In this document: piece by piece, positions 52,764-61,784 of the stretch | Position numbering within the stretch: position 1 is the stretch's first letter | Layout of the letters: the number at the start of each line of letters is the position of its first letter | NCBI RefSeq assembly: GCF_018860385.1 | Contig: NZ_JAHKPH010000014.1 | Span: forward strand, 530,487 to 594,486 | DNA from: Reinekea forsetii | Lineage (GTDB): Bacteria > Pseudomonadota > Gammaproteobacteria > Pseudomonadales > Natronospirillaceae | Length of the DNA stretch: 64,000 nt | Reading direction: 5' to 3' | The notes under the pieces: model-generated | What the model saw: only the letters and a program-made list of their open reading frames with translations | The model's database searches: none | What the model was told of the DNA's origin: nothing | Program-made: the position numbers and the translations under genes

Positions 52764-53036
52764 ATGAGCTTTGAATCAAAAGAACACGCCAAACAGTATT
52801 GGCGAGAAAACGTAAAACTGATGCTGACTTTACTCGTAGTATGGTTTGCAGTGTCATACGGCGCTGGCATATTGCTGGTAGACGTACTGAACGAAATCCG
52901 CTTCTTTGGCTTCAAACTGGGGTTCTGGTTTGCACAGCAAGGATCAATTTATACATTTATCGTATTAATCTTCGTCTATGTGAAAAAGATGAATGCGCTT
53001 GATCGTAAATATAACGTTCAAGAAGACGAGGAGTAA
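52764..53036 (+). CDS. DUF4212 small subunit of a sodium/solute symporter
   Basis: Protein of 90 residues with two membrane helices (about 16-38 and 51-75). YWRENVKLMLTLLVVWF and RFFGFKLGFWFAQQGSI are typical of DUF4212 proteins, which pair with the VC_2705-type sodium:solute symporter. It lies four bases before the symporter gene and starts at an ATG with GGAGG upstream. It is probably needed for assembly or activity of the transporter. Confidence 0.87.
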   Translation: MSFESKEHAKQYWRENVKLMLTLLVVWFAVSYGAGILLVDVLNEIRFFGFKLGFWFAQQGSIYTFIVLIFVYVKKMNALDRKYNVQEDEE

Positions 53037-53040
53037 TAGA

Positions 53041-54744
53041 ATGGATGTACAAACACTCACTTACTTATTAGTTGGCGCATCTTTCGCGTTGTATATCGGT
53101 ATTGCCATTTGGGCACGTGCCGGATCAACATCCGACTTCTACGTTGCCGGTGGAGGCATTCCGCCCGTCGCTAACGGCATGGCGACAGCGGCCGATTGGA
53201 TGTCAGCCGCGTCTTGGATATCTATGGCCGGTATCATTTCATTTGCCGGTTACGATGGCTCGGTTTATCTCATGGGTTGGACAGGTGGCTACGTGTTACT
53301 CGCGTTATGCTTAGCGCCTTACTTGCGCAAATTTGGCAAGTTTACCGTCCCAGATTTTATCGGCGATCGTTACTATAGCCAAACGGCAAGAACCATTGCT
53401 GTTGTCTGTGCCATCTTCATATCATTCACATACGTTGCCGGTCAGATGCGCGGCGTAGGGGTGGTATTTTCTCGATTCTTAGAAGTACCAGTGAATACCG
53501 GTGTTGTCATTGGTATGATCATCGTATTTTTCTACGCCGTATTAGGTGGCATGAAAGGCATTACCTACACCCAGGTTGCGCAGTACTGCGTACTTATTTT
53601 CGCTTTCATGGTACCCGCCATATTCATCTCGTTGTTGATGACGGGCAATCCAATTCCACAGCTTGGGTTTGGTGGTGAAGTCGCAGAAGGGGGCGTTTAT
53701 TTGTTGGATAAACTCGATGGCTTATCAACTGAGCTAGGGTTTGCAGAATACACAGAAGGCACCAAGCCGATGATCGATGTGTTCTTCATCACGGCCGCAC
53801 TAATGGTTGGTACGGCAGGCTTACCACACGTTATTGTTCGCTTCTTTACGGTACCTTCGGTAGCAGGTGCTCGTCGTTCAGCGGGTTGGGCATTGATCTT
53901 CATCGCGATTTTATACACAACGGCACCTGCGGTTGCTGTATTCGCTCGAGTGAATATGATTAATACCATCAACGGTGCCGACGGAGCGGGAGCGCTTTAT
54001 TCGGAAGCTCCAAGCTGGATAAACAGTTGGGAAACCACAGGCTTAATCAGCTGGGAAGACAAAAACAATGATGGCCGCATGTTTTATGCCGCAGATGAGC
54101 GGAATGAAATGAAAATTGACCGCGACATCATGGTATTGGCTAACCCAGAAATTGCTGAATTGCCAAACTGGGTGATAGCCTTAGTAGCAGCCGGTGGTTT
54201 AGCTGCTGCGTTATCAACAGCGGCTGGCTTACTATTGGTGATATCAACCTCGATCTCCCATGACTTACTGAAACGGAACCTGATGCCAAATATAACCGAA
54301 AAGCAGGAGCTGCTCTTTGCCAGGTTGAGCGCAGCGGCCGCGGTGATGGTAGCGGGTTACCTAGGCATCAACCCACCAGGCTTTGTAGCCCAGGTAGTCG
54401 CCTTTGCATTCGGCCTAGCCGCATCCAGTTTCTTCCCGGCCATTATCTTAGGTATTTTCCACAAAACCATGAACAAAGAAGGTGCGCTAAGCGGAATGAT
54501 CGTCGGTATTACTTTCACTGCGGCTTATATCATCTACTTTAAGTTCGTAAACCCAGCGGCTAACATTGCCGATAACTGGTGGTTTGGAATTTCACCAGAA
54601 GGCATTGGTACTCTAGGCATGATCCTAAACTTCATCGTTGCATTCACGGTTCATAAAGTAACTGGCAATGCACCAGAAGAAGTTCAAGACGTGGTAGAGA
54701 GTATTCGTTATCCAAAAGGCTCGGGCAGTGCGACGGCGCATTAA
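53041..54744 (+). CDS. Sodium:solute symporter, VC_2705 (ActP-like) subfamily
   Basis: Membrane protein of 567 residues with about 13 helices, SSS family. It has FYVAGGGIPPVANGMATAADWMSAAS (about 32-57) and LSTAAGLLLVISTSISHDLL, blocks shared with acetate permease ActP. It is longer than ActP by a loop at about 200-250 and 320-370, typical of the VC_2705 group. Likely substrate is acetate or another short carboxylate, carried with sodium. A start at 53041 follows GACGAGGAG. A terminator follows the gene. Confidence 0.85.
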   Translation: MDVQTLTYLLVGASFALYIGIAIWARAGSTSDFYVAGGGIPPVANGMATAADWMSAASWISMAGIISFAGYDGSVYLMGWTGGYVLLALCLAPYLRKFGKFTVPDFIGDRYYSQTARTIAVVCAIFISFTYVAGQMRGVGVVFSRFLEVPVNTGVVIGMIIVFFYAVLGGMKGITYTQVAQYCVLIFAFMVPAIFISLLMTGNPIPQLGFGGEVAEGGVYLLDKLDGLSTELGFAEYTEGTKPMIDVFFITAALMVGTAGLPHVIVRFFTVPSVAGARRSAGWALIFIAILYTTAPAVAVFARVNMINTINGADGAGALYSEAPSWINSWETTGLISWEDKNNDGRMFYAADERNEMKIDRDIMVLANPEIAELPNWVIALVAAGGLAAALSTAAGLLLVISTSISHDLLKRNLMPNITEKQELLFARLSAAAAVMVAGYLGINPPGFVAQVVAFAFGLAASSFFPAIILGIFHKTMNKEGALSGMIVGITFTAAYIIYFKFVNPAANIADNWWFGISPEGIGTLGMILNFIVAFTVHKVTGNAPEEVQDVVESIRYPKGSGSATAH

Positions 54745-54765
54745 CCCTCACGCTAAATAATAACT

Positions 54766-54800
54766 AAAGCGCGCAGTTTAATAGCTTCGCGCTTTTTTTA
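54766..54800 (+). terminator. Rho-independent terminator after the symporter gene
   Basis: AAAGCGCG (54766-54773) and CGCGCTTT (54788-54795) with a 14-base loop, followed by TTTTTAT. It partly separates the symporter from the DUF294 gene. Confidence 0.8.
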
Positions 54801-54869
54801 TTTTAGCTCTAAGATAATACATCTACATTAAACCACCATCTTCTATGGCAAAGAGTTAAAGGTGTTTCG

Positions 54870-56729
54870 ATGACCGCTAACGCAGACGACTTAAAAGACA
54901 TTACCGATTTTCTTGCGCAGACTCTGCCAATATCGGCTTTAACTGAAGCATCGCAGCTAGCTTTAGCCAAGCAACTAACCATCGCTTACTTTCCTAAAAG
55001 AAATACCAAACCTATTCCTATAGAAAAAAATGTTTACTTAGTGCGTTCCGGTGCATTTGAAATTGTAGATGAACATAAGAAGCTGGTAGACCGGTTAGGG
55101 GAGGGAGAATTCTTTGGCGTATCCTCTTTTTTAAATGACAATAACCCAAATCATCAGGTCTACGCCATTGAAGATTCCCTCGTTTATCAAATATCCCACG
55201 AATCTTTCGAAGCGTTGTTAAAGCGTGAAAAAAAGGTTGCCTACTTTTTTAAAAAATTAGCGAGCTACCGGTCAAATTTTGGATTGCATGAGTATTATGA
55301 GTCCCCAGTGAATTTGCATGTGACACAAACGGTTGAGTCGTTGATCGAACAAGCCTTGGTGGCTTGCCAAAGCCGCGATTCCATTCAACAAGCGGCCCGA
55401 TTAATGCGCGACAAAAAGGTCAGCTGTATCGTGATCGTCGATAACAACACCTTAACCGGCATTGTGACCGATCGTGATATCCGCAACCGAGTTGTCGCCA
55501 ATGGTTTAGATATCGAATTTCCAGTATGTACTGTAGCAACAAGCGCACCCGTGACAATAAATGCCGATGCCGCCACCTTTGAAGCACAATTGATGATGAG
55601 CCAAATGGGCGTTCATCATTTACCGGTCATAAAAAATAGCCAATTGCTTGGTGTAATTACGGCTACCGACATTGTGCGCTCCCACAGTGTGAGCATGGTG
55701 CACTTAGTAGACCGTATACAAAGATCGGTGGGTTTAGAACAGGCCGAACAATTGCAGTCAAAGGTGATTGGACTGTTGAGTCATTGGATTCAAATTAATG
55801 TCTCCCCTCATGAAATTGGCGAGGCATTAGCGGTGATAGGCGATGCAGTTGTACGTAAAGCTATTTCTATAGCGCAATCAGAGCTGGGCGACCCACCCAT
55901 GGAGATTGCTTGGTTGGCATTTGGTTCGCAAGCCCGTAAAGAGCAATCTTTTACCTCAGATCAAGATAATGGTCTTATACTCGAGCGTGAACCGAACGAA
56001 GCCGAATCCGAATACTTCTCTGTATTTTGCGAACGGGTATGCCAGATATTGGCGCTATTTGGTTACCCGTTATGCCCTGGCAATATTATGGCATCAAATC
56101 CGCGCTGGCGAAAAACCAAAGAGCAGTGGATTCATAATTTCATCCAATGGATCGAAACACCCAACCCTGATGCTTTGCTCAATGCCAGTATCTTTTTTGA
56201 TATGCGGGTGATTCATGGGCAAAGGCAATGGCTTATGGATATTCATGCGGTTTTAAAGCCTCGGTTAGTCAAAGCCGACTTATTTTTAATGCATCTGACC
56301 AACAATGCGTTGCGCACCAGACCCCCGTTAGGCTTTTTTAGATCATTTATTGTTAAAGACAGTGGCGAGCATGAGCATGAGTTAGATATAAAACATCAAG
56401 GCATTGCACTGATCAATGACATTGCGCGCATCGTTGCTTTGTCTGAGCAATGTACCGAAGCAGGAACCATAGAAAGATTAAATACCCTAGGCCATGCTGT
56501 GTTGTCGAGTTCAATTAAATCGAGCTTAATAGAGGCTTGGCTGTTGCTGAATGATCTCAAGCTAGAAAGCCAAGTAGAAAAAATCACCCATGGCGAACAA
56601 GGCTCTAATTTTATAAACCCACAAGATTTAACCCCGTTACGAAAAGCGCATTTGAAAAACGCATTTAAAGCGATTGAAGGCGCGCAAAGATCATTAGCGT
56701 TAACATACTTAAGAGTGGGTGGGCTCTAA
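54870..56729 (+). CDS. DUF294 nucleotidyltransferase-like signalling protein with cNMP-binding and CBS domains
   Basis: Cytoplasmic protein of 619 residues. Domain order: cyclic-nucleotide-binding fold (about 20-140), two CBS domains (about 155-270, with GIVTDRDIRNRVVANG and LGVITATDIVRSHS), the DUF294 nucleotidyltransferase core (about 340-470, WLAFGSQARKEQSFTSDQDNG, with acidic metal residues after the GSQ loop) and a C-terminal helical DUF294_C. GlnD-like chemistry is possible but unproven. It typically sits beside DUF4212/SSS genes, as here, and may regulate carboxylate uptake. It is followed by the exonuclease gene. Confidence 0.85.
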   Translation: MTANADDLKDITDFLAQTLPISALTEASQLALAKQLTIAYFPKRNTKPIPIEKNVYLVRSGAFEIVDEHKKLVDRLGEGEFFGVSSFLNDNNPNHQVYAIEDSLVYQISHESFEALLKREKKVAYFFKKLASYRSNFGLHEYYESPVNLHVTQTVESLIEQALVACQSRDSIQQAARLMRDKKVSCIVIVDNNTLTGIVTDRDIRNRVVANGLDIEFPVCTVATSAPVTINADAATFEAQLMMSQMGVHHLPVIKNSQLLGVITATDIVRSHSVSMVHLVDRIQRSVGLEQAEQLQSKVIGLLSHWIQINVSPHEIGEALAVIGDAVVRKAISIAQSELGDPPMEIAWLAFGSQARKEQSFTSDQDNGLILEREPNEAESEYFSVFCERVCQILALFGYPLCPGNIMASNPRWRKTKEQWIHNFIQWIETPNPDALLNASIFFDMRVIHGQRQWLMDIHAVLKPRLVKADLFLMHLTNNALRTRPPLGFFRSFIVKDSGEHEHELDIKHQGIALINDIARIVALSEQCTEAGTIERLNTLGHAVLSSSIKSSLIEAWLLLNDLKLESQVEKITHGEQGSNFINPQDLTPLRKAHLKNAFKAIEGAQRSLALTYLRVGGL

Positions 56730-56730
56730 C

Positions 56731-57297
56731 GTGTTTTTCAAAAAACAAACGCCGTTTCTAACTTCAACTTACCTAGTCTGCGATTTAGAACTTACCGGGC
56801 TAAACCCGGAAGAAGACAGCATTATCAGTGCGGGTACGATTCTGGTACATAATGGTCAAATTGAAGTTGCCAGTGCGGAGCATCACTACTTTTTGCCCAC
56901 CACCTTGCTGGCCGACGACGTCACAAACTCCGCGCACATTCACATGATTACCGATGAACAACGAGAACAAAATGGCATAGAAATTTCGGCCTGGTTATCA
57001 GATCTCGGTTCTCGTCTATTGGCCGATGCCTGGGTGTTTCATCATGCACCCATTGATCTAAAATTTCTAACAATGACCAGCCAAAGACTCAATATTTCAC
57101 TGCCAAAGGTGCCCATTGTCGATACGCTCATTCAAGAGCAAAAGCGCCATAAAGCACAACTATTAGAAAGCCATTCTCAGCTGAGCTTGAACGCCTGCCG
57201 TGCACGATACGGGCTTCCCGTTTATCGGCAACACCATGCCCTCAGCGATGCCTTAGCCACAGCCGAGTTGTGGTTGGCACAAAACAGCGTTCAATGA
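56731..57297 (+). CDS. DEDDh 3'-5' exonuclease (DNA polymerase III epsilon-like)
   Basis: Protein of 188 residues. The exonuclease motifs are VCDLELTGL (D and E of motif I), WVFHHAPIDLKFL (motif II) and HHALSDALATAEL (motif III with H and D), so it is likely active. A GTG at 56731 is taken as start, with GGTGGG upstream; a GTG at 56719 inside the previous gene would add four residues. It is coupled to the DUF294 gene, a pairing common in this module, but its nucleic acid substrate is unknown. Confidence 0.8.
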   Translation: MFFKKQTPFLTSTYLVCDLELTGLNPEEDSIISAGTILVHNGQIEVASAEHHYFLPTTLLADDVTNSAHIHMITDEQREQNGIEISAWLSDLGSRLLADAWVFHHAPIDLKFLTMTSQRLNISLPKVPIVDTLIQEQKRHKAQLLESHSQLSLNACRARYGLPVYRQHHALSDALATAELWLAQNSVQ

Positions 57298-57400
57298 AAT
57301 AGAACAGCGTTACTTTTGAAATTAAATGTAACGTCCCCTTTGAAGCTGGTTTCACCGACTATAATGCTCTGCTATCGCATCATGTAAAAAGGAGCAGGTT

Positions 57401-58366
57401 ATGGCCAACCTCGTGCAAATCAACCCCGATCATCAGAAGGAGCAAATGAGACTTGATGCTGTACATGCTCTAAAACTTGGAAACCTAGAAGTTCAGGAAA
57501 GGCTGGATAGAATCACGCGAATCGCCAAAAGAATGTTTGCCGTTAAAATGGCCGATTTTTCTTTAATTAGGCAGCGTGATCAACAAATGGTTTCAGTCTC
57601 TGGTGGGTTTCATTCTACCATTCCAAAGGAGCATTCTTTCGCAGCCTATGCACTGCATAAACATGAAATATTTTATGTCCCTGATACGCTAAAAGATGAT
57701 CGCTTTTCAGGAAACCCGCAGGTTGTCAGCCAGCCTAAAATTCGGTTTTTTGCTACCTGTCCAATTCAAACCAGTGCAGGTCAGCGCGTTGGTGCATTAA
57801 CACTTTCCGATACCGAGCCGCGAACCCTCAATGCACACGAACAATCGATACTGAAAGACTTAGCCGAAATGTTTGAAAATGAATTGTCGTTTTCAAGTCT
57901 TGCAACGCTCGATCGATCCACCAACATGGTTATGAACCAAGGCTTTTATTCGATAGCGGAACAAAGTTTAAAAGGATGCCATCGTAATCATAACCCAGCA
58001 GTGATGATTGTTTTTAAATTACACGATGCCGTGGCGAACATATCTGAACCAAGATCTGTAAATACAGAAAAAAATGTTAAAACATTTGCAGAACACTTAA
58101 AGCGAATGTTTCGTCAGTCGGATGTAGTCGGACGTCTAGATCAAGATGAATTTGCGGCATTACTCATTAACGCTCGGTGCGAGCAAGTGCTGTTTATGAT
58201 TAAAAAATTACAAGCACGCCTAGATGCTTATAACAAAGATGCCAAATTAAAGATTCCCCTTGAATTTTCATATTCAATGGCCGAATTCGATCCAGAGCAC
58301 CCTGTAAAAACAGAATTGTTGATGGCTAACGCCCATGGTAAATCAGCAGCAGCGGTCGGCTTTTAA
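57401..58366 (+). CDS. GAF domain protein with degenerate GGDEF domain
   Basis: Cytoplasmic protein of 321 residues. A GAF domain (about 25-165, FAVKMADFSLIRQRD, RVGALTLSDTEPRTL) precedes a GGDEF-fold domain (about 170-320). The catalytic motif reads GRLDQDEFAALL, so the GG of GGDEF is lost and diguanylate cyclase activity is unlikely. It may act as a c-di-GMP or nucleotide sensor. AAGGAG precedes the ATG. It is a single gene before the thioesterase. Confidence 0.78.
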   Translation: MANLVQINPDHQKEQMRLDAVHALKLGNLEVQERLDRITRIAKRMFAVKMADFSLIRQRDQQMVSVSGGFHSTIPKEHSFAAYALHKHEIFYVPDTLKDDRFSGNPQVVSQPKIRFFATCPIQTSAGQRVGALTLSDTEPRTLNAHEQSILKDLAEMFENELSFSSLATLDRSTNMVMNQGFYSIAEQSLKGCHRNHNPAVMIVFKLHDAVANISEPRSVNTEKNVKTFAEHLKRMFRQSDVVGRLDQDEFAALLINARCEQVLFMIKKLQARLDAYNKDAKLKIPLEFSYSMAEFDPEHPVKTELLMANAHGKSAAAVGF

Positions 58367-58470
58367 AGTCTCAAGTAAATAAGCCTTACTCTTGAGCAAA
58401 AGTTAACAGTACTTGGCAAAAGCACTGAGGGTGATTAGAGTTGCTGTACTTTAATCATCAGCAGAACTTT

Positions 58471-59262
58471 ATGACCACACTTGATTCATTATTGCAGCAA
58501 GCCAAACATGGCCAAACTATGTCTGTACCGGCTTCTTGGGGCCAAGGCCGTACGGTTTTTGGCGGGCTCAGTGCAGCATTATTAAACAGTGCAATGGCAT
58601 ACGAATTGGCCGATTCTCGGCATTTAAGAGCACAAACGACCCAGTTTATTGGTCCATTAAATTTAGACGAGCCCTTTTTGGTTGAAGTTGAGCACTTACG
58701 CGATGGTAAAAACGTGACTCAAATGCAGGCTCGGTTGCTGCAACGCGATAGAGTCGCAGTGCAGGCTATGGCTGCATTTGGAACCGATCGTGAATCTAAA
58801 GCGAAGTTTCAACCCGAAGTTGCAGTGCTTTCTGAGCCGCCGTTAAAACCCAACTGGATCCCTCAGATTCCGAAAGTTACGCCGAAGTTTCAGCGTTATA
58901 TCGATTTAAAGATAGACGAAGGCGGTTACCCCTTCACAGGCAAATCTAACCCTTACTATCGAGGATGGATGCGGCTGAGTACAGCGCCCTCAGTGCTCAC
59001 CGATGCGCATATCATCGCGCTGTTGGACGTTTGGCCGCCGACTGTATTGCAAATGTTAAAGTGGCCCGCTCCGGCCAGCACGTTAAGCTGGAATGTAGAG
59101 TTCACCCATCCTCACCCAGAAATTGCAAATGACGACTGGCTTGCTTACGAGTGTAAAACTCGCCAAGCAGGCGAAGGGTATGCGCATACCGAAGCCACCA
59201 TTTGTGCCCCAAATGGGCAAATGATTGCTTTGAGCCGTCAAACCGTTACCGTTTTTGATTAA
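58471..59262 (+). CDS. Acyl-CoA thioesterase, double hotdog (TesB-like/4HBT_3) family
   Basis: Protein of 263 residues formed of two hotdog halves. The first has QGRTVFGGLSAALLNSAMAYEL and LNLDEPFLVEVEHLRDGKNVTQMQARLLQ, and the second ends TEATICAPNGQMIALSRQTVTVFD. It should hydrolyse acyl-CoA thioesters. The ATG at 58471 is preferred over a TTG at 58441. It lies 11 bases before the MoxR gene. Confidence 0.82.
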   Translation: MTTLDSLLQQAKHGQTMSVPASWGQGRTVFGGLSAALLNSAMAYELADSRHLRAQTTQFIGPLNLDEPFLVEVEHLRDGKNVTQMQARLLQRDRVAVQAMAAFGTDRESKAKFQPEVAVLSEPPLKPNWIPQIPKVTPKFQRYIDLKIDEGGYPFTGKSNPYYRGWMRLSTAPSVLTDAHIIALLDVWPPTVLQMLKWPAPASTLSWNVEFTHPHPEIANDDWLAYECKTRQAGEGYAHTEATICAPNGQMIALSRQTVTVFD

Positions 59263-59273
59263 AAGGCACTCTT

Positions 59274-60116
59274 ATGAGTTTTGAAAGTACCGAAAAATAT
59301 ATCGCCTCATCTGAACTTAGTGCAGCTGTTAACGCTGCTGTAGCATTGGAGCGTCCGCTTCTTATTAAGGGAGAACCAGGAACTGGTAAAACCCTATTAG
59401 CAGAAGAAGTGGCGAAATCCTTAGGTCTTGAATTAATTCAATGGCACGTAAAATCGACAACCAAAGCGCAGCAGGGCTTGTACGAATACGATGCTGTGAC
59501 ACGACTACGAGACAGTCAGCTCGGAGTCGAAGGGGTAGATGATGTTAGAAATTACATTCGCAAAGGTAAAATCTGGCAAGCATTTGCCAGTGAAAAGCGG
59601 ACGGTGTTGTTAATTGATGAAGTAGACAAGGCCGACATTGAATTCCCAAATGATTTGTTAGTTGAATTAGATCGTATGGAGTTCCATGTTTATGAAACCG
59701 GCGAGACAATAAAAGCCATTCATCGACCGATTATCATTATTACATCCAACAATGAAAAAGAGCTGCCCGATGCATTCTTGCGCCGCTGCTTTTTTCACTA
59801 CATTAATTTCCCAGACGCCCAAACCCTAAAAAGCATTGTTGATGTGCATTACCCAAATGCTCAAGGCATGCTAGTTAAACGGGCGTTGGAGATATTTTTT
59901 GATATTCGCAATGTGCCAGGTTTAAAAAAGCGTCCATCAACGTCCGAATTAATCGACTGGTTAAAGCTATTAATTAGCGATGAACTGAGCGCTGAAGAAA
60001 TAAAAACAGGCACTTTCACTTCAGCATTGCCACCCTTGTTTGGCGCTTTGCTTAAAAATGAACAAGATGTGCAACTTTTAGAGCGGTTAGCCTTTATGTC
60101 TCGTCGGGAAAGTTAA
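59274..60116 (+). CDS. MoxR-family AAA ATPase
   Basis: Protein of 280 residues. Walker A is GEPGTGKT (about 33-40), Walker B is VLLIDEVDKAD (about 114-124), sensor 1 is ITSNNEKELPDAFLRRC. MoxR ATPases act as chaperones that insert cofactors or activate partner complexes, working with a von Willebrand factor A protein; here that is the next gene. It lies three bases before it. The client protein is not in the window. Confidence 0.88.
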   Translation: MSFESTEKYIASSELSAAVNAAVALERPLLIKGEPGTGKTLLAEEVAKSLGLELIQWHVKSTTKAQQGLYEYDAVTRLRDSQLGVEGVDDVRNYIRKGKIWQAFASEKRTVLLIDEVDKADIEFPNDLLVELDRMEFHVYETGETIKAIHRPIIIITSNNEKELPDAFLRRCFFHYINFPDAQTLKSIVDVHYPNAQGMLVKRALEIFFDIRNVPGLKKRPSTSELIDWLKLLISDELSAEEIKTGTFTSALPPLFGALLKNEQDVQLLERLAFMSRRES

Positions 60117-60118
60117 GC

Positions 60119-61291
60119 ATGTTGGTTCAGTTTTTACTGCACATGAAACACAGCGGGCTAAAGGTAACAACGACTGAGTGGCTTGATCTTATTGCCGCAC
60201 TGCAAGTGTGTGAAAAGATCAATACGGTCGACGGCTTTTATCAGTTAGCGCGCACCTGTTTGGTGAAAGATGAGAGTCTATACGATAAATTTGACCAAGC
60301 CTTTGGTCGATTCTTTGAAGGGGTTAGGGCGTTGCCAGACCCCTTTGATTTTGACTTACCTGAAGATTGGCTTAATAACCCAACGTTAAACCACTTTAGT
60401 GAAGAAGAAAAAGCCGCAATAGAAGCGATGGGCGGTCTCGAAAAACTCATTGAAGTGCTCAACGAACGCTTAAAGGAACAAAAAGAGCGTCATGAGGGCG
60501 GTTCTAAATGGATCGGCACTGGCGGAACCAGTCCATTCGGGCATTCCGGCTATAACCCAGAAGGCGTTCGAATTGGCGGGCCTTCTAAGCATAAAAGGGC
60601 GGTTAAGGTATGGGAGCAACGGCAATATAAAAACTTAGACAGTGATGTAGAGTTGGGCACCCGAAATATTAAAGTAGCCCTAAGGGCATTACGAAACTTT
60701 GCTCGTACAGGCAGCTCAGACGAGCTCGACTTAGACGATACCATCCGTTCGACCGCAAAAAATGCTGGCCTACTTGACGTAAAAATGAGACCAGAGCGGC
60801 ACAATGCGGTCAAAGTTTTATTGTTACTGGATGTTGGCGGCTCTATGGATTTTCACGTCAAAGAAAGTGAAGAATTATTTTCAGCCTGCCAAAGTGAGTT
60901 TAAGCACCTTAAACATTATTACTTCCATAATTTCATCTACGACCATTTGTGGCAAGACAATAAGTTGCATCGCCAACACCTAACGTCTTTAGTTGATGTT
61001 TTACGTACCTACGGAAAAGACTATAAGCTTATCATCGTCGGCGATGCATCAATGTCACCTTATGAGATTGTCTCGCCGTTTGGCAGTATCGATTTCATGA
61101 ATGAGCGACCTGGTAGCTACTATTTCAAACAGTTATTTGAGCATTTTGACAAAGCTATTTGGTTAAACCCGACACCGGAATCTCAATGGAATTACGTACA
61201 AAGCATTGGTATTGTCGAAAAGCTTATGGATAAGAAAATGTATCCCCTAACTGTCGAGGGCATCACTCAAGGCATTAGGTCGCTCACTTAA
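60119..61291 (+). CDS. VWA-domain protein (CoxE-like) partner of MoxR
   Basis: Protein of 390 residues. The VWA domain (about 220-385) carries the MIDAS motif DVGGSMD with later metal residues in [13 protein letters not shown]-terminal part is helical with many charged residues and a glycine-rich stretch [16 protein letters not shown]. CoxE-like proteins work with MoxR ATPases. Its stop codon overlaps the stop of ogt on the opposite strand by three bases. Confidence 0.83.
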   Translation: MLVQFLLHMKHSGLKVTTTEWLDLIAALQVCEKINTVDGFYQLARTCLVKDESLYDKFDQAFGRFFEGVRALPDPFDFDLPEDWLNNPTLNHFSEEEKAAIEAMGGLEKLIEVLNERLKEQKERHEGGSKWIGTGGTSPFGHSGYNPEGVRIGGPSKHKRAVKVWEQRQYKNLDSDVELGTRNIKVALRALRNFARTGSSDELDLDDTIRSTAKNAGLLDVKMRPERHNAVKVLLLLDVGGSMDFHVKESEELFSACQSEFKHLKHYYFHNFIYDHLWQDNKLHRQHLTSLVDVLRTYGKDYKLIIVGDASMSPYEIVSPFGSIDFMNERPGSYYFKQLFEHFDKAIWLNPTPESQWNYVQSIGIVEKLMDKKMYPLTVEGITQGIRSLT

Positions 61292-61773
61292 ACATCCAAC
61301 AAGCAACCTTCGTGTTTTAACAACCAAAGCTTGCGCTCTAACCCGCCAGCATAACCAGTCAGTGTCCCGTTTGAGCCTATCACTCGGTGGCATGGAACGA
61401 TAATGGAGATTGGGTTTTTACCGTTTGCCGCTCCAACCGCTCGAACCGCCTTTGGGTTTTGGATCACGGTGGCGAGTTCGGTATAGCTTGCGGACCGACC
61501 GAAAGGGATTTCAGTGAGCGCACGCCAAACCGATTGCTGAAAGGCCGTGCCATTGGCCGCTAGCGGTAAATTAAACTCAGTAAGAGCGCCGTCAAAATAG
61601 CCTTCAAGTTGAGCAACGGTTTCCGACAATACCGGGTGAGTAGTACTGAACTCACCCAACGATTTCGCTTTCGTGGTGTGTGTTTCAAACCAGGCTCCCG
61701 CTAAACCCTGATCACTGGCAAGCAGTGTAATTTCACCCAAAGGTGAGTTCATAAAACAATGAAAAAGTTGCAT
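61288..61773 (-). CDS. ogt: Methylated-DNA--[protein]-cysteine S-methyltransferase (Ogt)
   Basis: Protein of 161 residues. The active site is [13 protein letters not shown] with the acceptor cysteine, followed by [19 protein letters not shown]. It removes O6-methylguanine and O4-methylthymine from DNA in a single-use reaction. Lying 11 bases after the Ada-AlkA gene on the same strand, it likely supplies the methyltransferase activity that the Ada-type regulator lacks. Confidence 0.88.
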   Translation of the reverse strand: MQLFHCFMNSPLGEITLLASDQGLAGAWFETHTTKAKSLGEFSTTHPVLSETVAQLEGYFDGALTEFNLPLAANGTAFQQSVWRALTEIPFGRSASYTELATVIQNPKAVRAVGAANGKNPISIIVPCHRVIGSNGTLTGYAGGLERKLWLLKHEGCLLDV

Positions 61774-61784
61774 CCTATAATTAC

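Noticed and set aside
52363-52767. Small frames in the repeat region
   Set aside because: The similar peptides beginning MHAKLR and MHGCTC come from the repeat itself, in both directions; there is no evidence of translation.
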